From the NCBI RefSeq assembly GCF_040054535.1, contig NC_090780.1, forward strand, positions 14,306,501 to 14,370,500: DNA of 64,000 nt. Direction: 5' to 3'. Source of the DNA: Antennarius striatus. Its lineage: Eukaryota > Chordata > Actinopteri > Lophiiformes > Antennariidae. The notes beneath the pieces were generated by a model. That model saw nothing but the letters and a program-made list of their open reading frames with translations. It was not told where the DNA came from and searched no databases. Position 1 is the stretch's first letter, and the number at the start of each line of letters is the position of its first letter. The translations under genes and the position numbers were made by a program. Below, one piece after another: positions 1 through 16,183 of this stretch.

Positions 1-210
1 CAACTACAGTAGTCCTGTCAGAGCAACTCAGAACTTCCACCATGAATGCGTAGAGCATCACCTAGTGGACATTTTAAACTGTACTTTGGTGTCAGTGTTA
101 GTGTATGTCAGTAATTCATAATGTGAAGTTTTTACACATACTAGAACTAAACTTGTATTAAAGAAGTAAAAAAAGAACAGAAGTCGGAACTCAATTCCTG
201 ATATGTAAAA

Positions 211-216
211 TTTATT
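211..216 (-). terminator. ccdc174: Poly(A) signal for ccdc174
   Basis: AATAAA on the minus strand, about 95 bases past the ccdc174 stop codon. The stretch 1-309 otherwise holds only the likely 3' UTR and downstream flank; I see no other gene in it. Confidence 0.6.
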
Positions 217-309
217 ACCTGCTAAAACAACAAGGGCTGGGGACACTGAGTTCTTTGTTTATCTGCTTTGGTCAAAAATAACTGCATAGCAAACACAACA
301 TCTGAGAGC

Positions 310-4473
<4,164 letters not shown>

Positions 4474-4599
4474 ATTTACTAGCTGTCTTGTACATAATCA
4501 CCTCGGCGCTAACGTGTTGAGAAACAGCCTGGACAACTTCTTCTGCAGGACCTCATTCTGCAGCAAAAAAGGCTTACCGCCACCTAGCGGCGAAGGTTA

Positions 4600-4681
4600 G
4601 TTTTGTTTTGTTTTGTTTTGTTTTGTTTTGTTTTGTTTTGTTTTGTTTTGTTTTGTTTTGTTTTGTTTTGTTTTGTTTTGT
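4600..4681. repeat. (TTTTG)n microsatellite
   Basis: About sixteen uninterrupted TTTTG units just upstream of the ccdc174 start region. Confidence 0.95.
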
Positions 4682-4764
4682 GTTTTTCTTTTTTCTTTTC
4701 TTATCTTTTCCTTTGTTCATACCATAAATATAAATAAAACCAGATATAAATACCCAGGCATTTA

Positions 4765-5065
4765 CATAGATGGATAGCTATTTTATTAATCCAGAAGGAA
4801 ATTTAATATATCATCTGCTCACAATAAATACATAAATACACATAACAGCAGCTGACACAGAAAAAAAGATGTTACATAATGACATAAATACACATAACAT
4901 AAAAAGAAGCATAAGAAAATAGAGGAAGCATAAGACAAAACGGATGAACAGAACTATGGACTGACACCAAGGACCCCAACACAGTATCCCCACAGTGTAT
5001 CCCTGCCTTCACCCCTGTCTATCCAGTCTTAACTGACCTTGATGACACTGCAGCTTCATCCCCCC
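4765..5065 (-). mobile_element. Rex1-like LINE, 3' end fragment
   Basis: Shares a long block with 27550-27840 and 40970-41825: ATTAATCC.GAAGGAAATT, CTCACAATAAATACATAAATACACATAACAG, and GAACTATGGACTGACACCAAGGACCCC. The coding part seen at 41213-41824 is absent here, so this is only the 3' tail. Orientation follows from that coding copy. Confidence 0.7.
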
Positions 5066-5069
5066 CCCT

Positions 5070-6690
5070 CCTTTTTACACTATGGATCTAGAATAATATA
5101 TACAGTATGTATGTAGAGGGACTATACAAACTGGGTCAGTATGTTAACAGACATGTGCTGGCATGGCACAGTACCAGTATGCTTATGAGATGAGGCAGAT
5201 TCGGTAGGTGAAATGAATTTAATAAATTTTAAAAAAGACATTTTAACTGGATGAAAAATTGATCCCACAAAACCGTTCACGTTTTACACTCTTTTTCTTG
5301 GTTCTCATCTTCAGCAATTCAGTGGAATGGATAGATTCTAAAGACTTGTCCCAATTCCAGGGTCATTTTATTCAGCAAATGATGATTAGCATAACCCGGA
5401 TGAATAAGAATCCATGTGAGTATAATGTATAGTCTGGACAACTAATGACATTGACATCAATGGATAATTTCTGTCTCTTATACAACTTTTTTTCACAAGT
5501 CACAGAACTGATTTTTCATCATTATCGAAAAACGTTGAGTCTTCTGTTAAAATCATTTTTCAGTGTTGACATGTTTGTTTGATTCAGTTTCCAAACTGTA
5601 ACTCACTCATGTCTGCTGGGATAAGATTCATTGCTGTGCTTCACTGTATAAGGGCTGTGAATGTAGAAAATAGACTTAACCTTGATGATCTGTCAGTAGT
5701 AACTCAGAACTTTTTCCTCTCTTTCATCCCTGGCTATAGTAGGTCCTGTGAGCTGGGAATCAGAAATGATTATATTTTGTAAAAAAAATAAGTGATGATC
5801 ATGTGACCTGAGTATTTGTACTCAGGAACATGTAAGAAATAAAACAGGAAAATAAACAGAAAGCTCATTTACTTATTTTTTGAAATAATTGGAACATTAA
5901 TGTATTGAAGGAGTTTGTGATACTAAATCATTTCTTATTCATGATAATATGTTTGAACTAAATTAGTGACCTCCCCACATCTCAGTATTCTTCTCTGTGT
6001 TTATATATGATATTTGCCATTTTTAACTGAAATATTGCATGAATCTAAAACTTTCTATCAATAAATAAACACCTTTCTTAAAATTCATGATACGATAAAT
6101 GCAGGATAATTACTCACTGTGTTTTTATTAGCTGTGCGTTGATCCCATGTTATAATACCTATGAAATAATATGGTCTATGTGGTTCTGCAGATAAATGTT
6201 GACATGTAGGATTTCGGATCACTAAGTATGTGTTAAACCAAACAACAATGGGTGCATGACTTGGTGAAAAGTTTCACAAAAAATGTTCTCAAACATACAC
6301 TGATGCTAACTTGATACTTCAAACAGAGCTCTACTGCTAATTGTAGTGATAATAATAACATATCATTGATGTACATATTAACTCAATATTTGTGTTGAAA
6401 GGTGGTTGGTGTTTAATCTGTATTACATTATTCAGAGAAATAATGACACAATATTGATATGTTGCTATGTACAGGCATAACCGGCTGAATCCATTTTGTA
6501 TCTCGATGACAGCAACATTACAACTGATTAGATAAGACAATCAGGGGAGCAGCTACACAACAGAGAAATGCCTGTTTTGTTAACAATTTAAACATTTGTT
6601 CAGTCCAGTGTTACCTAGCTATGAAAGAACAAATGTCTATTGGTATTGTACTGAAAAAAATGCTTTCAACCAAGATGTAAAAGGATGAAA
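5070..6690. other. Intergenic, no gene seen
   Basis: AT-rich DNA between the ccdc174 5' side and ghrl. No open frame here has a recognisable protein, a splice-consistent partner or a promoter I can support. It may hold ghrl upstream control DNA, but nothing specific can be named. Confidence 0.5.
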
Positions 6691-6692
6691 GG

Positions 6693-6700
6693 TATATAAA
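6693..6700 (+). promoter_or_regulatory. ghrl: TATA box of ghrl
   Basis: TATATAAA lies about 150 bases upstream of the ghrl start codon. Transcription would start near 6725, leaving a roughly 120-base 5' UTR. Confidence 0.6.
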
Positions 6701-6843
6701 AGTATGAAGTCAAAAAGCTGACCTCAGACTAGTGTCAGTTATCAGCAGATTAGCATTTGTAACCCTTTGTGAGGTTGATCGCTTTATTGTATTGTCTTCA
6801 GAAAATCAAGCAACAAAAATCAAGCAGACATATTTGTTACACC

Positions 6844-7717
6844 ATGTGTTTGAAAAGAAACACTTTTTTACTTGTGCTTTTGCTGTGTTCTTTGAGTTTG
6901 TGGTTCAAGTCGACCGATGCCGGCTCAAGCTTCCTCAGCCCTTCACAAAAACCTCAGGTAAGGTGCCGTATGCCTGAGAGGCATTTAATTCAAAACACTG
7001 GAATAAACTCTTGAATGCTGCGATAATCTATTTGGCCACTAAATTATAATAATTATAAAGCGGTTGATTTACATGTTTATGTTCCAAATGAGAGACAAGC
7101 ATCTCTATCAAAACAAGGCTGATTAAGTTATATGAAGCTAACAATGACTTGTTTATTTTTGTGACTTTTGTGAAAACCAAGTTACAAAAACAATCCGAAC
7201 TCAAACCATTCATATATAATTATATGTAAAATACAGTTGTGATGTTGACAGTCATATCAACTTTTCACTTAATAATTTTCTTTATTGAAGATATGAGAAG
7301 CTTTTAAATGTAAAATCATGAACAGTCTCTCTTCTGGCTCAACTACAGAGCAGAGTTAAGTCTCCCCGGGGTGGACGCCAAGTGATGGAGGATGCCGACG
7401 ACATCACAGTAAGTGAAAACCACTCACACGATTACAATGCACTACAATCCTCCCTAACATTGTTCCTCTCCTCCACTTAGTTAGCTGTCCCCTTTGAAAT
7501 TGGTGTGACCATGAAGGATGAAGACTTTGAGGAATTTATTGTGGCATTTCAGGGGATCCTTCAGCGCCTCCTGGGAAACACTGAGACAGAAGGTTTGCCT
7601 AATCATTCTCTATCATACATTTAAAAATCAATCTTCAGGCAAAGTTTTGAAATAACAATGATCTCACTTTTCGAAAACATTTTTGACTGAATTTCAGAGA
7701 GCCCATCACAACTCTGA
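6844..7717 (+). CDS. ghrl: Preproghrelin
   Basis: Four exons (6844-6957, 7349-7408, 7481-7592, 7698-7717) give 101 aa. Residues 1-26 form a signal peptide rich in Leu. The mature hormone starts [12 protein letters not shown] at residue 27; Ser3 of the hormone is the octanoylation site used by GOAT (family knowledge). The peptide continues SRVKSPRG followed by GRQ, so a 20-residue amidated hormone is expected, with the Gly of GRQ as amide donor as in other percomorph ghrelins. The rest is the proghrelin tail ([22 protein letters not shown]) ending ESPSQL. Ghrelin is a stomach hormone that stimulates growth-hormone release and feeding. Exon 3 has the slightly weak donor GTTTGC. The neighbour tatdn2 is also next to GHRL in human. 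Confidence 0.95.
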
Positions 7718-9056
7718 AGATGATGGAACTGCAAACATGCTGTCTCAGTGCCTTCAAACTCCATCTTCATTAAACAGTAATCATGAACATTCTGAAAGCA
7801 GTCACATGCTGGTCTCTTTAAATTCTAAATATATTCTTTATTTCAGGGATCTTAAACCCTGGTTACTCAGAATCATCCTATACCATTATAGCTTAGTGAT
7901 GTTCAAGTCACAATGAAATTAAACTATGGTTTAGGTCACTTTTTGAAGCATTCAAACTCATCACTGTGTCTCCATCATATGTCTTTATAAGTTTGAACTG
8001 GAGTAAATATTACTGGAACTTAACAGTCACTGTTCTGGAATTGAACACTCCATAATGTGTTCATGAAATTGTTTTTTGAAAACTCGTTCCTTCGTGTAGT
8101 GTGGAATCTGTTTTAATTTTACAAGCTCTCCTGGGACAGTAGATGAGTCACGTAGGTTCGTATGTGTAGAGAAACCCAGCAGAGAGATAGTCCTTTCTTG
8201 GCTTCAATGACGCTCATTCCTTGTTGAAAAAAAATAAAGCATCATTTAAACATTCTGTGTTATATTTTTGCCTGGGTGTTAATAGATGTTTTGTCTCCTT
8301 TAGGTATGTTATGGATTTCATTTGTGCTTTCGTGTGATATACCTCTGTACTAAGATTGAATATTATGAAAAATAAAACAAAGCGCAGGCAAAAGCAGGAG
8401 ATCTGCCATAATTGTAGTTACAGCTTGTTATTATCTAGTGGTTATCAGCTTCATGACAATCACAGGGTTGAATGTTGTTCTTTAATCCACAAGGAAAACT
8501 TCAAGAGAACAAATCCCTGAACAGGGGTACTCAACTTCCTCCTTCAATTTAAGAAACTAGGTCAAACATGGAAAAGCACACACTGCTCTGTTTACTAGGG
8601 AAGTCCTGAGCTCACCGTTATAGGCCTTAAGCATTGGTAAACAACCGTGAACACGATGTGCTCTGAAACTATTGGATCCTAGGAAGAGCCTTTGTATTTT
8701 TATCCCATCTTGTCAAATCTAATTAAGTGGAGACACATTTACCATCAAACAAATCCACTCATGGCAATCTCGAACAATCTTAGAATGGCACAAGACCAAG
8801 CTGATCTTCAAAATGAAAAGCACTTATGCTCACTGTGTGCTAAAAATACTTGTTTCAAAGCAAGTTAATGAACTAGTTGTAGACACTTCACTTCTGCAGT
8901 AAAAAATAAAACCTGTTCATGAAAAACACTGTACATTGAGTCACTGCATGACATACTACATTTTTGTCATTAATTTTTTATCTTTAAATGTTCTTCAAAC
9001 AGCCTTTATGTGCATTTGTATATCCTAACCATCAACCATTAGGATTAAAACTCTTT
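7718..9056. other. Space between convergent ghrl and tatdn2
   Basis: It holds the ghrl 3' UTR (plus-strand poly(A) candidates ATTAAA near 7917 and AATAAA near 8232) and the tatdn2 downstream flank. No coding exon is recognisable here. Confidence 0.5.
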
Positions 9057-9062
9057 TTATTT
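9057..9062 (-). terminator. tatdn2: Poly(A) signal for tatdn2
   Basis: Minus-strand AATAAA about 155 bases beyond the tatdn2 stop codon. Confidence 0.55.
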
Positions 9063-9214
9063 GTCTCACTTCAAGCGACTACAGAGCAGCAGACAACATA
9101 AGAAAACAGTAAAAATAAATTAAAACCAAAGAAAAGCCACACAACATGTTTACGCCAAAAGACAACCCCAAAGGGTTGTGCTCTTTTTCTCACTAAATTA
9201 ATTATATCTTAGGT

Positions 9215-9912
9215 CTATATGCCGTAGAGCTGAGAGGTGTTGTTTCGGATGGTGCTGAGGACGGTGTTCATGTCTTCCCCCTTTAACAGACTCAGCTCCT
9301 GCAGCGTATGGATGCCCATTCCAGGATGTGAAAACTGGCAGACGTCTCTTTTCACCTGTTAGGATTTGGACGCACTTATCAAGTGTGTAGAGGCCAGCTT
9401 TTCTCATGTTCAAGTGTGTGTTGACAATACCAGATTCAACAGGAGCTCCTCCAAAGATTCAAAAGAAATCCCTGCCAGCAATTTTAGATCCTAGTGACTT
9501 TAGATCCTAATTGGTTTTTGTGTGGAAGAGAGACCAGATGGATAAAGTATAATATTAAGATCAATGGATATGGAGTACTGTAATAAAATAGGCAAAAAGA
9601 AAAATTAATAAATTACTGAAATGTATAATTTTTCCAATTTTCATTACATTAATTTTAACCTTCATTCTTCCCATAATACAAAAATATTGCTTATTTTATT
9701 AGAATCAAGCATTTCCACAGCGCACTGGCGTCACGTTCAGAGTGTACCCTGTCTCATGTCCCAAGTCTGCTGGAATAGCCTCAAGCAACCGCACGACAGC
9801 GGAGGAAGCAGGCACTGTACTGAAGATGAATGAATGAATATTCAAATCAATTTGTCTTAATCTGTTTTGGTTTTATATATCATAATACAGTATATGACAT
9901 ATACTGTATTAT

Positions 9913-9985
<73 letters not shown>

Positions 9986-12854
9986 GCTAAAAAGGCCTCA
10001 GTAAGAGAACACGAGGCAGTAGCCACATTCAGGTTGGAAAATGTTACATCCCTGCAATCATTACTAATACTAACGGCTGGACAGAAGCCCTTCACTCATT
10101 ATAACATTGGAGGTCTTTTGGTTTTTCTGGTACCAGCTAGAGCTTAACATACTCCACCTGTCTGGGCAGGAAATACGGTGCGTCTGTCTCCAGCACAATG
10201 CGGTTCAGAGGGATCTGACAGAGAGCATTTCGGGCCTCCTTGGCTCTAAAGTATGTTATGAGGGCAGTAAAGCCCACATACATGTTGGGGAACTCTGTCA
10301 GGAAAGGCTCAATTACTGGATAACCGTTGGTGAAACAGTGCCTGGAAAACATCAAGGTAATGAAGAAAGAATTCATAGATTAAATACTTGGTAGTTCACA
10401 ATTAAATGACCCTTAAAGTTATGATCTTCAAGATGTAATTTAAATAACTTAAAAAATGTAATATGCTATCAATAATTTGATTGTGGTTAGATTTTTTTCT
10501 GCAGATAGCATCGTGGTGATGTTGAAAATTATAGTAATATAAATACATTAAATAGATATTGAACAAAACACGCCAATCATTAATTATTTAAACGGAATTT
10601 ACTTAGAGCTAACATGATTCTAACCTTAAACAGTTCACATTCTCTAACTGCTAACTTCATTAAAATGCCAACTTGATAAAGAAATTAGTATATTTTAAAA
10701 TTTTAGGTAAAATGACAATAAGATCTTTTTTCTCAAAACTCACCTGTGGATTTTGTAATCCCTAGGGACACACTTCCTGAGGATTGCTAGTAAATCATCA
10801 TCTGCATCCCGACAGTGGATCACCAGAGGTTTCTGCATAGCCACAGCTAAATGCAGCTGACGCTCCAACACCTTCACAGACAAGAAAAGAAACAAAACTT
10901 AGACCAAATCAATCATTATTACTTTATAATTTAATTATTTCATCTCTGTATCTATATCTATCTATATCTATCTATCTCTCTTTAAATCACTGTTTATACA
11001 GCCCCTTGAGTCAACCAAGGAAGGTGAACAAAGTGCTTCACAATTAAACAGGAAAAAAAGACAAGAAAAAGAAACAGGAACAGAAAGCATAAAAAGAACA
11101 AATATCAAATACCAAAGTGTTATTAAGTATGAAAAGACTGCCTTAATAAATACCATTAAAGACTGGAATTATATTGCCCAAATAAGTAATGGAACATTAA
11201 TCCAGAAGGATCTGGTTCCAGAATCTGGTTGCTGCAACTGAGACAGCCTGGTCCCCCCAGTGTTAGTAAGATGACCGTGGAACCTCATGGGCTTCCCACA
11301 GAGATGAACTTTAAACAAATTAGATAATCAAGATGGGGCCAGTCCATTAAGAGCTTTGAAAGCAAACAATTAAAGCGGTCATGGGTGTATTTGCATAAAA
11401 GCTTCTTTTTTTTAAATTGGAATGGGCAAGTGAGAAATGTGTCTTAAAATTTGACTAAACTGAAGGACGCATCTTTAAAAACAATTAAAAATGGTAAAGG
11501 CCATCTAGTCTGAGGCAAACACTTTATAGGGCACAAAATGATTTTAACACCAATCCATACCAAACTGGACCTCACCTCTTTTTGCCGAGATGCAACAATG
11601 GAGTTTTTGTGTGAGTAGTCCAAGCCCATCTCACCAAAGGCCACAGCTTTTGGATGCCGCATGGCAGTCAGTATGTTTTGTTCACTGAAAGTTGAGTAAT
11701 CATTGGCAAAGTGGGGGTGGCAACCAAATGCACCCCACACCGTGTCTTCAGCCAGCAGACCTTCCCACAGGCCTTCCTTCAACATGAGCTGCGGGTGGCA
11801 GAAGTTGGTAATACAGCCTCTAAACTCTGGAGGGAAGCTACTTTTGTAGAGCTGCTTAAAGGAGCTAAATGTTCCTCGAAAGCCAAGTTTTCCATAGAGC
11901 ATGTCTAGATGGCAGTGGGTGTCTATGAAACCAACTGGATTAGCAGGGTAGGGATAACTGGTCCATGTAGGTTCTACCCCCATGGATAACCTTTTAGAAG
12001 TTCCACCATGACGTATTTCTGCATGAGGGTCCCGCATGTAGGAGCTAACATCTGACCATCTGCGTGTGGTTGTCAAGTTCGAGCGAGTGTTCACTACATA
12101 TCTGTCTGAGTAAAGGGGCAGGGCAAAGGGGTCAAATACCAGGTCATTACGGCTCGTATTTTTAAAGGACTGAAAATTCTCACTCATTCTGGATGCTTTT
12201 GAAGGGCTCACATTTGGTGGATGGGACTGGGTGAATGAGACAGATACATTCCTCTGCGATGGTGACAAAGGAATGTCCAGATCCTCCACGGATTCCTGGA
12301 CGACTCCCAAGTTTTCATCAGTGAATATAGATGTGACAGACAAACTCGTTGCTCTGTTGATCTTCACTGAAGAACTTTGAACTTGTCTGCTGCCTTTCTG
12401 AGTTGTCATGAAACAAGAATCAGGGATTTGTTCTAAAGAGAGGGACGAGTCACAGTCCTCTATGTCTGGTGTCTGTCCTCCAGGATACAGCTGGTCTGGA
12501 GAGGACGTCTCCACAAACACAGAGTCCTCAGCAGCAAACCTCCTTGGTGAATCAACACTCTGAAAAACATAAATACTTAAAATTATTTTTTTTCTAAAAA
12601 ACATCTTTCTTTCACCTTTAGTCCTAAGTGATTAAAAAGTAAATAAATAGAAATAAATAAAAAAGCTAATTATATGTGGTCACAGTTTCTAGCTTCTCTG
12701 CAAATATGATCTTTTTTTTTTATTTAGACCAAATAAAAATAGCTGAATGAACACAATACGTATTATTTAATTTGCACGCGTTAATTAATACGTCTGAAAT
12801 CACAAGTAAACACAGCCACATTAAAACACCCAGAGATGTGGGCTCACTCACCAT
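9215..12854 (-). CDS. tatdn2: TatD DNase domain-containing protein 2
   Basis: Five coding exons give 479 aa: 12852-12854 (the ATG alone), 11576-12559, 10744-10871, 10158-10341, 9215-9355. The first ~190 residues are Ser/Thr-rich and poorly ordered; the TatD hydrolase domain follows. Metal-binding and catalytic motifs are all visible: [33 protein letters not shown] and [11 protein letters not shown]. TatD enzymes are metal-dependent nucleases with a TIM-barrel fold; the human protein is also described as a nuclease. It is shorter than human TATDN2 (about 760 aa) because the low-complexity N-terminus is reduced. The start is inferred: exon 1 contributes only ATG before GTGAGT, and no other in-frame Met upstream of the exon 2 acceptor fits. 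It is convergent with ghrl. Confidence 0.93.
9715..9840 (+). repeat. Fragment of a SINE-like repeat, 3' part
   Basis: Reads as a decayed copy of the tail of the repeat at 13795-14080 (CAGAGTGTACCCTGTCTC..., CGACAGCGGAGGAAGCAGGC) and ends in GAATGAATGAAT. It lies in tatdn2 intron 4. Confidence 0.55.
9915..9982. repeat. (TA)n microsatellite
   Basis: About thirty TA units in tatdn2 intron 4; self-complementary, so expected to form hairpins. Confidence 0.95.
10975..11385. repeat. Interspersed repeat, LINE/SINE 3' type
   Basis: Text such as CAGCCCCTTGAGTCAACC, GTGCTTCACAATTAA and GGGGCCAGTCCATTAAGAGCTTTGAA resembles widespread fish repeat consensus pieces. No coding part is readable. It lies in tatdn2 intron 2. 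The family is not certain. Confidence 0.4.
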
Positions 12855-13794
12855 TTCACCTGATTCAGCTGACTGATTTTGAAGTGTGTGTTCTCAGCTC
12901 CTCCAGTAGGAGGCAGACGGATCTTTCTCATCAATGCTGTTGTTCGCCTATTTGTTTTAGTTACATTTAATTCACCAAAAACCTAGCCTCTAATACAGTA
13001 TGAATCATTTGTTTCCAACCTACAAACTAATCCTTTTTAGGCCGTCTATAAAAATGTTTGTGTTAACACTAAGTAAAGTTGGCCTCGTTAGAAAAGTTAT
13101 CCTATAACCACGTGGATTTGTGACGTGTGGGTAATTCTGTAAATGACACAAATTGGTTAGCACCTCCACTTAATCTCATTAGCAATTGTTACATGTTCGC
13201 TCACGTCACGATAAGTCACTTGCGGACTCAGCAGATGGCGAAGCCAAAATGTTCTGATATAAAACATGAGATTAACAACCACTGATGGTTTATTTTACGA
13301 TTTTACAATTAGATATCTGACGTCACATAGTTAGCTGACGTACCTTCTTAGATTCGGTGGAGGAATTAGCATGTTTATGCGAGTTGAGTCATTCAGTCAT
13401 CGGCTGCCCACAACCATCAATAACCTCGTTAGCAACGTATCTGAAGAAGAAGAAGAAGATGTTTTTGTGATGATGTTTTTGAACCTAATCAAACGAAAGA
13501 ATGTGTGAATCAAGTCACCGCTAGATGGCAGTGAATCCCGGCTATCCACACAACGAGAGTTCCGTTCAGGGTTGTTATCGCGAGATCACGTCAGTCACGT
13601 TCAAAGCCCGAGATGCTGTTATTTAGCCTTGTTCTGTAGCATACATGTACATGACAGGGAGTAGCATTTCTAGATCAAAAATCAAGGTTTGTAGAAACCG
13701 AACACACTTTGAAAATTTAAAAGCACCAAGAGAATAGATTTCTTTTGTTCCCAACTCATCGTCACAAATCAGTATTTGGTTGTCTGTTGTGAGA
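12855..13794. other. tatdn2 promoter side, no gene seen
   Basis: Contains the tatdn2 upstream DNA and some 900 bases in which I recognise no exon, RNA gene or clear TATA box. Confidence 0.4.
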
Positions 13795-14080
13795 CCACCG
13801 CACGGTGGCGCAGTGGGTAGCGCTGTCGCCGCTGTGCAGTTTGTCTGTCCTCCCCGTGTCCACGTGGGTTCGCTCCGGCTTCCTCCCACCTCTATAAACA
13901 TGGGCTTCAGGTTAATTGGCCGTAGGAGTGAGTGTATGCGTGTGTGTTTGCGTCTGTGTGGCTCCGCGGTGCCCTGGAGTCCCGTCCGGAGTTACCCTCG
14001 CTTCACGCCCGAAACCAGCTGGGATACGGTCTAGCTCCCCGCAACCCGCGACAGCGGGTGGAAAAATGAATGAATGAATC
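13795..14080 (+). mobile_element. tRNA-headed SINE-like repeat
   Basis: Begins GCACGGTGGCGCAGTGGGTAGCGCTGTCGCC, whose TGGCGCAGTGG resembles a pol III A box. It continues with the CCCCGTGTCCACGTGGGTTCGCTCCGG...CTTCCTCCCACC block and ends GAATGAATGAAT. A second, better preserved copy with a clear B box lies inverted at 60170-60505. Confidence 0.7.
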
Positions 14081-14591
14081 ATGGCGTCGTGCTACAAAAA
14101 TCTGCCCCCTGTTGATTAAAGTACAGTATGAACTTACACTTCTTTGATGCTGGAAACTTCCGAACAAGAGATATCATGTGTTTATGGTAGATCTGGATCT
14201 GTCGTTTCATCAAAATAGTTTCACTTTGGGACAACACAACCTTTCCACTTCTCTCCATTACAGTACTGTGACAGAAAAAAAAGCCTCATCCACACACTCA
14301 AGGGAAAATGTTAATGGGGCAAGACATGTAAAGAGAACAGAGGACATGAACCCCAAATACAGAATAGAAAAATGCAAACAATAAACATGAGACAAGAAGA
14401 AACCAAGGGCAACAACACACTCGGAGCACAAGCATGAATTTAAATCCAGTTCCTTGTTTGCATGCAACAATGCTACCCATCACAATTAAATCATTCATTA
14501 TTCATTCTCTCAGTGAAATTATTATGATTTAATGATTTACAGTAATGCGATTCAAGCTAACTTGAACTGAGTGTAAATCACAACACTCTTT
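14081..14591. other. Likely 3' flank of the 119-aa gene
   Basis: No coding exon recognised. A minus-strand ATTAAA at 14528-14533, about 60 bases past the next gene's stop, may be its poly(A) signal. Confidence 0.35.
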
Positions 14592-15220
14592 TCAGACTTT
14601 CGATAATCCCAGAAAGGTCTTATAGGAGCCAAAGCTTTTTCCTTTATCTGTCAGAAAAAGATTAAATTGTGTCAGTCTTCTGGTCATTGTGTAAATTCAT
14701 CATATTATAAAGTTATTTTAAAAAACAAATGATTGTCTCTAATTCATTGTGATAAATTTGCTTACATTCATTTTAAGAAACAGTCTACAGTAGATTCTGA
14801 TTACATCAATTACATGAGTGTCATATCCAGTAAATATTTATTGAACTTAAGTGACAATGCATATCAATACTTACAAGTTGAGCCCTTTTTATCAACAAGC
14901 CAGTAGCAGAAGCCCCTCCTTGCATGGTCATTGAACACAGTCCTGTACTGGAGCATGTTCTGACACAGGGGTTTTGCCGTGCTTTTATGCAAACCTAAAA
15001 AACAACATATCATAGTTAATCAGACGGGAAACAAATGGAGAGAAATATGCAAAGCAGTCCAGCTAATATGGGACCTACTGCATCCTTGCGCCCTGGATGG
15101 CAAATCCTGATTCAGAGGAGGTAGTAGGCTGCTGGTAGGGGGGCAGTTTAGACCATCTTCATGTTATCCAAGCAGTAGAATGTAGAAGAAAGTCAAATTA
15201 ACATAAGGGAAAGAGTTTTC

Positions 15221-15316
<96 letters not shown>

Positions 15317-15393
15317 TGTACGTCTATATGATGTGGTGTGTATACTGTATATACATGTACATGTGTCTATATCCATGTATCCCTCCCTATGTG

Positions 15394-15441
<48 letters not shown>

Positions 15442-15504
15442 CTATATGATGTGGTGTGTATATATATGTACATGTGTCTGTATCCATCTATCCCTCCCTA
15501 TCTG

Positions 15505-15556
<52 letters not shown>

Positions 15557-15628
15557 CTATATAATGTGGTGTGTATATATATATATGTACAGTACATGTG
15601 TCTGTATCCATCTATCCCTCCCTATGTG

Positions 15629-15714
<86 letters not shown>

Positions 15715-16183
15715 AGACTTTCCTGTCACATGTCAATCAGCATTGCTTCACCACAAAAATTTCCTAACCTTTGTCCTCCAACAAAGCAGCTGGAAATGAT
15801 GTGAGGTAAACTGGCACCTGGGAGGGAACAACTGTGCATTATATTACATTTCATAGCTTACATTTGAACTTGATGAGGATTGTCCTTAATGTTTATACCA
15901 CTGTTAGTACTGAGAGTTCTCCCTCTTCTAATCTCACCTTGGTTTTCATTTTACTCCAGTGATCTGTGTAGAGATGTGGATACATGACCGGGTGACTCCT
16001 CGACCAAAATGTAATGCTGGTGAAGAAAACCAAAAAAATCTGTTTCTGTGTATTTCTTCTCCCCAAGAACACATCACACACAAAACTGTTAATGAGGGAC
16101 ACAAAACAAGCTCATAACAGTACTCACGGCTCTCGCCTCAAAGAATTTGCGTTCAGTGTGTTTTTCTTTTCCCCTCTGTCCAT
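14592..16183 (-). CDS. Unrecognised conserved-looking 119-aa protein
   Basis: Five exons with clean GT-AG junctions and compatible phases: 16128-16183, 15938-16016, 15769-15817, 14875-14994, 14592-14647. The protein starts MDRGEKKNTLNANSLRREP, continues FWSRSHPVMYPHLYTDHWSK, VPVYLTSFPAALLEDKG, LCQNMLQYRTVFNDHARRGF and CYWLVDKKG, and ends YKGKSFGSYKTFLGLSKV. It is basic, rich in Tyr, Phe and Trp, and has no signal peptide or membrane segment. Short aromatic-basic proteins with a GSYK-like end occur among ciliary microtubule inner proteins, but that is only a resemblance and I assign no function. It sits between tatdn2 and vhl, where human has IRAK2; it is not an IRAK. Intron 3 contains the large TG arrays. 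The consistent phases and strong donors (GTGAGT, GTAAGT) argue that it is a real gene. Confidence 0.62.
15222..15712. repeat. Composite (TG)n arrays with repeated spacers
   Basis: Four long TG runs separated by three near-identical spacers of about 70-90 bases reading CTATATGATGTGGTGTGTATA, GTACATGTGTCTGTATCCAT and CTATCCCTCCCTATGTGTTTTG. The block is a tandem array whose unit is microsatellite plus spacer. It lies in intron 3 of the 119-aa gene and generates false Cys-Val open frames. Confidence 0.9.

Noticed and set aside
6732-7014. Two 81-aa plus-strand ORFs over ghrl exon 1
   Set aside because: They are other frames or alternative-start extensions through the 5' UTR. The signal peptide and GSSF core set the start at 6844.
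13795-14080. A functional tRNA gene at the head of the repeat
   Set aside because: The tRNA-like A box belongs to a SINE-like repeat; no cloverleaf with a valid anticodon arm can be drawn.
15068-15112. A candidate extra exon for the 119-aa gene
   Set aside because: It has an acceptor and a GTAGGT donor, but including it breaks the frame at the next exon, whereas skipping it joins perfectly.
15164-15804. Cys-Val and Thr-His repeat ORFs
   Set aside because: They are translation of TG/CA microsatellites.
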